A stretch of DNA of 25,621 nucleotides from a virus: positions 1 through 25,621 of IMG/VR virus record IMGVR_UViG_3300017706_001873; one strand, written 5' to 3'. The notes under the pieces were generated by a model. It was not told where the DNA came from and did not search any database. It saw only the letters and a program-made list of their open reading frames with translations. Shown here one piece after another: positions 8,347-13,925 of this stretch. Position numbers and translations under genes: made by a program. Position 1 is the first letter of the stretch. The number at the start of each line of letters is the position of its first letter.

Positions 8347-8532
8347 TTACTGCCCCCTTAGCGCAGATGCTATTTGTTGTATGTCCTGAAAAACATTTTT
8401 GTATCTAGATTTATCTACCGTTACCTCAAGCATCACGCTTGATTTGTCGATGACCACATAACTCGGTCGTCTATCATATATATCTACGACAGCGTCCCCG
8501 TCGTTGTTGTGGGTTAATACTATGAATGCCAT
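8347..8532 (-). CDS. Small protein of unknown function (61 aa)
   Basis: A 61-aa, mostly beta-looking soluble protein starting MAFIVLTHNNDGDAVVDIYD. It is supported as a gene by a GGAG ribosome site before ATG 8532, a good TTGACA-N17-TATTTT promoter just upstream and one-base spacing to the following 382-aa gene. No family was recognised. It is the first gene of the leftward early transcript. Confidence 0.7.
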   Translation of the reverse strand: MAFIVLTHNNDGDAVVDIYDRRPSYVVIDKSSVMLEVTVDKSRYKNVFQDIQQIASALRGQ

Positions 8533-8553
8533 GATTATCTCCAGTGTTTATAT

Positions 8554-8582
8554 AAAATAACATGTTCCTGTGGATCTGTCAA
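8554..8582 (-). promoter_or_regulatory. Host sigma-70-like promoter for the 61-aa/382-aa pair
   Basis: The minus strand has a perfect TTGACA (8582-8577), a 17-base spacer and TATTTT (8559-8554). This is the best sigma-70-like promoter seen here. It is back to back with a plus-strand late promoter at 8585-8592. Confidence 0.65.
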
Positions 8583-8584
8583 GC

Positions 8585-8592
8585 GATAAATA
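8585..8592 (+). promoter_or_regulatory. T4-type late promoter (gp14 block)
   Basis: GATAAATA on the plus strand, 18 bases upstream of the gp14 ATG at 8610. It is the only clear promoter for the rightward gp14-lysozyme-gp15 block. Confidence 0.68.
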
Positions 8593-8598
8593 GTACAC

Positions 8599-8606
8599 AA
8601 GGAGAA
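8599..8606 (+). promoter_or_regulatory. Ribosome binding site deciding the gp14 start
   Basis: AAGGAGAA lies three bases before ATG 8610. An in-frame ATG at 8562 lies upstream of both this site and the late promoter, so it is unlikely to be used. Confidence 0.7.
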
Positions 8607-8609
8607 CTG

Positions 8610-9701
8610 ATGCCACGTATATCGTTATGGAACCGAAATAAGACACATGATTACGATTTTATCGATCGTATCGTGGGCGAAAATGTCTTTGCTGGCGGCA
8701 CTGGGGTAATTTGCCACAAATACATGGGAGTTGTGGAAACACCATATGATGGTGATCCCAGTAACCCTAGTTCAGCAATCGATACAACAGAAGTCTTTAT
8801 ACAGGACTTACTATTCCTGGAAAATCGTGATCGAAAGTATTCTAAGGATCTGTACGAAATGCGAGGAGCATATGCGCTGGCTGACAACGATAGCTTTGAT
8901 CTTACTCAGTTTGGGGCATTCCTGGCTAACGATACTATGTTTATGAACTTCCATATAGAAAGCATGGTCAGCACACTGGGCCGCAAATTGATGCCAGGCG
9001 ATGTCCTGGAGCTGCCTCACCTCAGAGACGACTTGCTATTAGGCAAGGATGACGCTGTTAACAGATTCATGGTAGTCAAGGAAGGAACTCGCCCAGCAGA
9101 AGGTTATGATCCTAGATGGTGGCCACACTTGTGGAGAGTTAAATTAGGCACCATAACTGACTCACAGGAGTATCGTGACATACTTGGGGACGGCACCCAA
9201 GCAGAGGATCTCAGAAATCTTATTAGTACATACCAGACAGAACTGCGCGCACAAGACAGAGTCATGGAGCAAGCTGAGATCGATGTACCAAACATGCCAC
9301 ATACCAGATCCAGAGACCATTTATTTGTAGACCCCAGTTTACCAACACCGCCAAGTATTGCTCTTGAGGGGGATGGTAGTACAGGAAATCTTCATGGCGG
9401 TACTATCATAGGCAGTGGAGACACTTTTCCACAGTCAGGGGTAACAGATGGAGATTATTTTCTCAGAACAGATTTTATTCCTGACAGATTATTCCAAAAA
9501 TCTGGTAATCGTTGGGTAAGAATGGAGGACGAAACCAGAGAGAAATGGACTAGTGCAAATCGTGCCCTCAAACACTTTATCAATAACGATAATATCAGAC
9601 ACAACAGTGACGAAACCATGGAACCTGAAAAAACTAACATGAGTCAGGTTGTGATGCCAAAAACAGATACCAAACCCAGAAACAGAAAATTAGAGGATTA
9701 G
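8610..9701 (+). CDS. 14: Neck protein gp14-like
   Basis: The product is 363 aa from ATG 8610, longer than T4 gp14 (256 aa). gp14 assembles with gp13 at the portal to form the neck. The recognisable pattern is an N-terminal region followed by a conserved block near residues 106-140, FGAFLANDTMFMNFHIESM then GRKLMPGDVLELPHL. This corresponds to the gp14 segment with a short domain swap and the E/P-GD-x-x-x-x-P motif. The C-terminal 100 residues are an extension holding DGDYFLRTDFIPDRLFQKSGNRW, quoted in parts as GDYFLRTDF and GNRW. That is the same fibre-like motif as in the sheath insertion. It heads a rightward block that also encodes lysozyme and gp15. The assignment is supported by motif and context. 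Confidence 0.72.
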   Translation: MPRISLWNRNKTHDYDFIDRIVGENVFAGGTGVICHKYMGVVETPYDGDPSNPSSAIDTTEVFIQDLLFLENRDRKYSKDLYEMRGAYALADNDSFDLTQFGAFLANDTMFMNFHIESMVSTLGRKLMPGDVLELPHLRDDLLLGKDDAVNRFMVVKEGTRPAEGYDPRWWPHLWRVKLGTITDSQEYRDILGDGTQAEDLRNLISTYQTELRAQDRVMEQAEIDVPNMPHTRSRDHLFVDPSLPTPPSIALEGDGSTGNLHGGTIIGSGDTFPQSGVTDGDYFLRTDFIPDRLFQKSGNRWVRMEDETREKWTSANRALKHFINNDNIRHNSDETMEPEKTNMSQVVMPKTDTKPRNRKLED

Positions 9702-9704
9702 ACA

Positions 9705-10154
9705 TTGAACAGACAAGCAATATATGAGCAACTTAAAATTGATGAAGGTGTAGAATATGAAATCTATCTCGACCACCTTGGGTACCCCACATTTGGTGTG
9801 GGCCATCTGGTGCTCAACACAGACCCAGAATCAGGACAGGAAGCAGGGACGCCAGTGTCAGAAAACAGAGTACAAGAGTGTTTCCAAAAAGACCTCGACA
9901 TCGCAATTTCTGAATGTCAGGAATTGTACGAGCCTGGAACATTTGACGGATTGCCTGGAGAAATCCAGGAAATATTGGTTAACATGATGTTCAACATGGG
10001 CAGAACCAGACTTAGTAAATTTAAAAAGATGCATGGTGCGATACTTGAGGCATCCTGGAAAACAGCTGCAATAGAAGGCAGAGATAGTTTATGGTATAAA
10101 CAGGTAACGAACAGAGCAGAAAGATTAATGGGACGTTTAGAAAATGTCAAATAA
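9705..10154 (+). CDS. T4-type lysozyme (GH24 endolysin)
   Basis: The 149-aa product resembles T4 gpe (164 aa) and the lysozyme domain of gp5. It should cut the beta-1,4 bond between N-acetylmuramic acid and N-acetylglucosamine. The catalytic triad E14, D23 and T29 is visible (IDEG, YLDHLGYPTFGVGH) with the same spacing as T4 E11/D20/T26. The C-terminal SLWYKQVTNRAERLM matches the T4 WYNQTPNRAKR block. The start is TTG at 9705, seven bases after AGAGGA and three bases past the gp14 stop. No signal peptide is seen, so export would need a holin or release at lysis. Its place between gp14 and gp15 could instead mean a virion-associated lysozyme. Confidence 0.92.
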   Translation: MNRQAIYEQLKIDEGVEYEIYLDHLGYPTFGVGHLVLNTDPESGQEAGTPVSENRVQECFQKDLDIAISECQELYEPGTFDGLPGEIQEILVNMMFNMGRTRLSKFKKMHGAILEASWKTAAIEGRDSLWYKQVTNRAERLMGRLENVK

Positions 10155-10323
10155 AATCAGAGTAAAAGAACTGCCCAAAAACCCAATAGAGCGAACATAC
10201 GCTTTGGACGAATATTCAGGAAGATTGGTTGTGTACCTGGATAAAAGATGGCAGTTTGCAGAGGATGCTACAGCAAATGAAAATAGCAGAAATAGTTACA
10301 AAAAAGTGGTCAAACAAATATAA
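10144..10323 (+). CDS. Small fibre-motif protein (59 aa)
   Basis: A 59-residue frame starts at ATG 10144, overlapping the last codons of lysozyme by 11 bases in another frame. Its product begins MSNKIRVKELPKNPIERTYA. It contains RTYALD then LVVYLDKRWQF, the same aromatic pattern as modules in gp14, gp15 and the sheath. Its 3' part overlaps the 40-aa gene that starts at 10277. Tight packing between lysozyme and gp15 supports it. Function is unknown, and it may be a minor virion decoration. Confidence 0.55.
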   Translation: MSNKIRVKELPKNPIERTYALDEYSGRLVVYLDKRWQFAEDATANENSRNSYKKVVKQI

Positions 10324-10399
10324 GCGTTCGATTGACTGTGGCAAACCCAAAGGCTTTAGTCAAAAGGCTCACTGTGCTGGACAGAAAAAGAGAAAATAA
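10277..10399 (+). CDS. 40-aa basic Cys/His mini-protein
   Basis: ATG 10277 opens a 40-residue frame, MKIAEIVTKKW...KRSIDCGKPKGFSQKAHCAG..., ending in a Lys/Arg tail. The SIDC-x-x-PKGFSQKAHC block resembles a short motif I recall from many marine T4-like phage proteins, with two Cys and one His that could bind metal or nucleic acid. An in-frame ATG at 10265 is an alternative start; AGAGGA at 10260-10265 favours 10277. Its TAA overlaps the gp15 ATG (TAATG), so it is translationally coupled to gp15. Function is unknown. Confidence 0.6.
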   Translation: MKIAEIVTKKWSNKYKRSIDCGKPKGFSQKAHCAGQKKRK

Positions 10400-11790
10400 T
10401 GGCGGGAAAATACAATAACATAGACGGCAAATCTGAAAATTTAGATTGGTGGTATGACAAGCAGATACGTAGGTATCTGATACAATTAATCAGAATTTTT
10501 AGTCATTTTCATGTCAGAGAGTACACTGACACCGGTGAAAATTACAATCGTGTTCCCTGTAGATATGCAGATAGTAGTCGTATGGTCACACACATCATGC
10601 GCAATAATTCAGAAAATATCATAAACTCTGCACCATTTATAAGTGTTTCAATACAAAATTTAAAGTATGATCAAAGCAGGACACAGGAACCTTTTAATGT
10701 AGACACAGTGCAGGTAGCAGAAAGAGAATATGACAGGGAGTCGAATACATATTTAAATGGACCCGGCAACTTATACACAGTAAACAGATACATGCCTGTG
10801 CCATATAATCTCACCATACAGGTTGATATTTGGTCTCCCAATACTGACACCAAGTTGCAAATCATGGAGCAGCTAATGGTTATATTTAACCCTAGCATAC
10901 AAATTCAAAGCACTAATAATCCTCTGGACTGGAGTAGCATATTTGAAGTAACTCTCACTGACGTTAATTGGAGCAATAGATCTATACCTCAGGGAGTGGA
11001 TGAAATCATAGACATTTCCACCATGACTTTCGAAGTTCCCATATGGATTAATCCTCCAGCACAAGTAAAGAGACAACAGATAATTCAAACAATTGTGACA
11101 AATGTATTTTCTGACACCGACATCGATGATTATGGATTCGACAGCCAATTTTATGATTTCTTTAGAAGTGTATCTGAAACTCCTGAACAATTAATAATAA
11201 CTCCCAATGATTATAGATTAAGAATAGAAGCTAGTGAAGCTCAACTTTTAAATTTAGATTATTCTCCTGCTACATGGAGCGACTTATTGGAAATACAAGG
11301 CGGTCTGTTGACAGATACTAGTTTGCTAAAAATTAACACCAGTGATGATTTGGATAATGAGGTAGCAATGATAGTAGGCGGTGTTAAGGAACATCCTTTT
11401 GACCCTAGTAAATTAATATGGAACATAGCTGCAGATACGTTGCCTTCCAATACACTGCCTTCCATAGATAGAATCGTAAATCCAGATGATGCTGCACCTG
11501 ATGATGGCTTGCCCTCTGCACAAATAGGACAAAGATACTTAATTACATCAGACACTCCCTGGTCAGGGAGCGACTATTGGGGCATTAATAACGTCAAGGC
11601 AAATGCAAATGATATCATTGAATACTCCGCGCAAGGAGAATGGATTATATCATTTAACAGTTCTGAATCTCCACAAACGCAAGTTTTAACCAATAACTAT
11701 ACTAACAAGCAGTTAAAATGGGATGGTGAAAAATGGTTCAGTTCATATGAGGGAGTCTACAACGGCGGTTTCTGGAGGCTCTTCCCCTAA
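10399..11790 (+). CDS. 15: Tail completion and sheath stabiliser gp15-like
   Basis: At 463 aa it exceeds T4 gp15 (272 aa), the hexamer that caps the tail end and joins it to the neck. The first 245 residues follow the gp15 pattern. YDKQIRRYLIQLIRIFSHFHV near 19-39 corresponds to YNSSFRRYATLMGDLFSNIQI. RVPCRYADSSRM near 51-62, RYMPVPYNLTIQVDIWS near 130-146, QIMEQLMVIFNP and STMTFEVPIWINPP also match in order. Residues about 250-463 are an extension with fibre-like aromatic repeats (GQRYLIT, LKWDGEKWF, GGFWRLF). It starts in TAATG overlap with the 40-aa gene and overlaps the following Nudix gene. The assignment is firm for the N-terminal half. Confidence 0.85.
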   Translation: MAGKYNNIDGKSENLDWWYDKQIRRYLIQLIRIFSHFHVREYTDTGENYNRVPCRYADSSRMVTHIMRNNSENIINSAPFISVSIQNLKYDQSRTQEPFNVDTVQVAEREYDRESNTYLNGPGNLYTVNRYMPVPYNLTIQVDIWSPNTDTKLQIMEQLMVIFNPSIQIQSTNNPLDWSSIFEVTLTDVNWSNRSIPQGVDEIIDISTMTFEVPIWINPPAQVKRQQIIQTIVTNVFSDTDIDDYGFDSQFYDFFRSVSETPEQLIITPNDYRLRIEASEAQLLNLDYSPATWSDLLEIQGGLLTDTSLLKINTSDDLDNEVAMIVGGVKEHPFDPSKLIWNIAADTLPSNTLPSIDRIVNPDDAAPDDGLPSAQIGQRYLITSDTPWSGSDYWGINNVKANANDIIEYSAQGEWIISFNSSESPQTQVLTNNYTNKQLKWDGEKWFSSYEGVYNGGFWRLFP

Positions 11791-12217
11791 CAAAATTACT
11801 GCCGCAGGGGTAGTATTTCTTGCACGTGATACTGGCAGATGTCTACTACAACTAAGAAATTCAGAAAAACGATTTAAACACACCTGGGGTTTTTGGGGAG
11901 GCATGACTGAAGGTAGCGAAACTCCATATGAATGTATTAGGCGTGAGTTAATGGAGGAAATAGGCATCGTGCCTGAACTAACTAAATTAAATCCCATTGA
12001 CGTGTACCAAAGTCAAAATAAAAAGTTTTATTATTATAGCTTCGTATATGTCACAGAAACAGAATTCATGCCAGTTCTTAACACAGAAAGTGCAGGATAT
12101 AGTTGGGTAAACATTGGCATATGGCCTAAGCCATTACATCAAGGTACTTTTTCTACCTTGGAAAAAAACGGTGGTACAGAAAAACTAAAACGTATACTGG
12201 AAATTGCTAGGGCCTGA
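11747..12217 (+). CDS. Nudix hydrolase
   Basis: The Nudix box G-x5-E-x7-R-E-L-x-E-E-x-G-I is complete within GGMTEGSETPYECIRREL and MEEIGI. The protein should hydrolyse a nucleoside diphosphate linked to another group, with a metal held by the REXXEE glutamates. The substrate (dNTP, NAD, capped RNA or nucleotide sugar) is not readable. The start is uncertain. ATG 11747 gives 156 aa and ATG 11723 gives 164 aa, both within the end of gp15. Neither has a good ribosome site, so it may depend on coupling to gp15. The 3' end overlaps the convergent sugar dehydrogenase by 11 bases. A link to sugar nucleotides is possible because of that neighbour, but it is speculative. Confidence 0.85.
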   Translation: MRESTTAVSGGSSPNKITAAGVVFLARDTGRCLLQLRNSEKRFKHTWGFWGGMTEGSETPYECIRRELMEEIGIVPELTKLNPIDVYQSQNKKFYYYSFVYVTETEFMPVLNTESAGYSWVNIGIWPKPLHQGTFSTLEKNGGTEKLKRILEIARA

Positions 12218-13010
12218 ACTTTTTATTTTTATTTACTGCATTTTCCAGTACACTCATATCTACACCCAACTTATTTGCATAATACAGCAGCGCAGCCGTA
12301 TCCTTGGGGAAACAATGGCCCCCGAATCCCAATTGAGCGTCAGGTCCAGGAACTTGCATATGAGTATTGCCTATCCTTGGATCTCTGGTCAGCATATCCA
12401 GGAAATCCTCCCAGGGAACCTCAGTTTTGCTCTGGGTGTGTAAGTCATGTAATTCATTGAAGAAAACAACTTTAGTAGCTAACCAGCTATTGATAGTGTA
12501 TTTGAGCAAACTTGCAGTTATAAAGTCAGTCTTAAAGGTTGGTACTACTCTGACTTTACTATTGATAACATAGAGCCGTTCAACATATTCACAATCACTC
12601 CATTCCCCGCCCAGTATTTGCATGTTAGGATTTAAAAAATCAGCATTGGAATTTGCTTCAGTGAGAAATTCAGGATTATATACTAATCTTAAATTTCTAT
12701 TGTTTTTACTAAAGTTTGTCAGATGTTTGGGAGTAATTGTACTTTTTATAATTACTACACCTTTGAAATTAAGATTACTTAATTCTGAAACCACACTGTT
12801 TACTATACTAACATCAACATCACCGGACGTAGTTTCGGGGGTAGGAACACAAACAAACAATGCGTCTGCTTTAAAATTTTTAACACAAGTTTCAATACTA
12901 ACATCTGTGAGCAATGGATCTACTATGAGTTTTTGTACATCACGGTTAAACCCATTGGATACTGCGCTACCCACAAATCCATGGCCTATGATACCTAATT
13001 TTATTGTCAT
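12207..13010 (-). CDS. UDP-glucose/GDP-mannose dehydrogenase-like enzyme, short form
   Basis: The 267-aa product has the NAD-binding Rossmann motif GIIGHGFVGSAV (residues 6-17), CVPTP near 54-58 and NPEFLTE (112-118). K170 and N174 lie in the central helix, and the catalytic cysteine C233 is in GFGGHCFPKDT. The family oxidises the C6 of UDP-glucose or GDP-mannose to the uronic acid in two NAD-dependent steps. Full enzymes have about 400-450 residues. This one stops about 34 residues after the catalytic Cys, so the C-terminal nucleotide-sugar-binding domain is missing. It either uses another substrate-binding arrangement or is degraded, but all visible catalytic residues are kept. It starts at ATG 13010, and no strong ribosome site is visible. 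Confidence 0.85.
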   Translation of the reverse strand: MTIKLGIIGHGFVGSAVSNGFNRDVQKLIVDPLLTDVSIETCVKNFKADALFVCVPTPETTSGDVDVSIVNSVVSELSNLNFKGVVIIKSTITPKHLTNFSKNNRNLRLVYNPEFLTEANSNADFLNPNMQILGGEWSDCEYVERLYVINSKVRVVPTFKTDFITASLLKYTINSWLATKVVFFNELHDLHTQSKTEVPWEDFLDMLTRDPRIGNTHMQVPGPDAQLGFGGHCFPKDTAALLYYANKLGVDMSVLENAVNKNKKFRP

Positions 13011-13014
13011 ATGT

Positions 13015-13356
13015 TTACTTACTTGTCTTTCTGTCTACACCGTACCAATCTGGTCCTGGCTCTGGTTGATTCAATCTGTGATCATATAGATCTGTTAGCA
13101 CATTATTATATTTTCTTAAATGCCTAAGGTTTTGTTTACTAACACTCCTGGACGAATTCTGGTAAGCATGTGTAACATTATTGATCGCTAAAGCATAGTC
13201 TACACTAACCAGGGTATATATGTCAACCGAGCTGTTTGTCCCTTGACTGATATACGATCAATAAAGGCAAGTACCTCCTAGTGATAGGGATATATTCCGT
13301 GGACAATGGCTACGTTTAAGCTTATAGAAACATCCACTAGTAATTGTTATTTTCAT
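13015..13356 (-). pseudogene. Possible TGA-interrupted small gene (113 codons)
   Basis: This 450-base interval (13011-13459) has no conventional gene. In one minus-strand frame, ATG 13356 opens 32 codons to a TGA at 13260-13258. The same frame then continues 80 more codons to TAA at 13017-13015. The second part reads like protein, with SVSKQNLRHLRKYNN near the middle and the end QPEPGPDWYGVDRKTSK, but it has no ATG, GTG or TTG near its beginning (only a late GTG). The frame may be a decayed gene, a recoded one or chance. AGGAGG lies at 13279-13274 without a well-spaced start. A 13-14 base near-repeat (TGGACAATGGCTA at 13300-13312, TGGACAAATGGCTA at 13390-13403) is also present. No tRNA or terminator was seen. 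Confidence 0.3.
13197..13228 (-). promoter_or_regulatory. Probable host-sigma promoter upstream of sugar dehydrogenase
   Basis: The minus strand shows TTGACA (13226-13221), an 18-base spacer and TAGACT (13202-13197). The block GGTTGACATATATAC is identical to the one before dNMP kinase. It would transcribe the candidate small frame and then the dehydrogenase. Confidence 0.45.
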
Positions 13357-13459
13357 AATTGATCACTATATAATTAAAAAGATTAGTATTGGACAAATGG
13401 CTATCTGATTAATAATCGTAGTTGTTATAATTAATTATCTGCCATAGTCAAATTAAGAT

Positions 13460-13924
13460 CTACTCCGCATCATTAAGTGGATTCTCTAATATCTCTTTCA
13501 TACGATCTTCAAGCTCTTTTCTCATAGTTCTCATGTCAGTATCAAACTCTTTGAAACGCTGTTGCATTTCCTTTTCCATTTCATAAACATCATCACGAAC
13601 TTCTCGTTGGGATTGCGTTGATTCGTTTTCAACTTCCCTGGCTAGTCGTACAGCTTCCTGTATATCTTTACCCAGTTCGTCTTTAATAATTATCGTGAGA
13701 TCCTGAAGATTTTTTAACTCAATCTCACTTGTTTCTTTAAAAAGTGTAATCTGATTAATTATTTGATCAGGATTTAATTGTTCTAGTTTAGCTTCTGCTT
13801 CAAGGAGTCTATTGTAGAGTTCAAAGCCTCCCCATAGCCCTCCCATTAAAGTTCCTACTAATGGAAGTAATAGTAAAAGTTTGGACCCACCAATCTTTAC
13901 ACCGTTGTATTCTACTTCTGCCAT
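13460..13924 (-). CDS. Membrane-anchored coiled-coil protein (154 aa)
   Basis: One hydrophobic segment, KLLLLLPLVGTLMGGLWGGF (about residues 15-34), is followed by about 115 residues of charged heptad-like coiled coil rich in Glu, Lys and Arg (QREVRDDVYEMEKEMQQRF, MRTMRKELEDRMKEIL). There is no cleavable signal peptide. The likely topology is a single membrane helix with the coiled coil on one side. It starts one base after the nidogen-like gene stops and is the last gene of the five-gene membrane/secreted cluster. It could be a spanin-like, scaffold or exclusion protein, but no family was recognised firmly. Confidence 0.78.
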   Translation of the reverse strand: MAEVEYNGVKIGGSKLLLLLPLVGTLMGGLWGGFELYNRLLEAEAKLEQLNPDQIINQITLFKETSEIELKNLQDLTIIIKDELGKDIQEAVRLAREVENESTQSQREVRDDVYEMEKEMQQRFKEFDTDMRTMRKELEDRMKEILENPLNDAE

Positions 13925-13925
13925 T

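Noticed and set aside
8562-8609. Upstream in-frame start for gp14 (ATG 8562)
   Set aside because: The late promoter and the AAGGAGAA site lie downstream of it, and the 16 extra residues overlap the leftward promoter.
12204-12460. Plus-strand open frames continuing past the Nudix gene
   Set aside because: They are antisense to the sugar dehydrogenase, whose conserved catalytic motifs are on the minus strand.
13281-13340. A tRNA, tet-operator-like site or group I intron piece in the gene-poor interval
   Set aside because: No cloverleaf or T-loop GTTCGA, no full operator palindrome and no intron core were found.
13363-13372. TATAAT at about 13370 on the plus strand as a -10 box
   Set aside because: There is no acceptable -35 at 16-18 bases, and no plus-strand gene follows.
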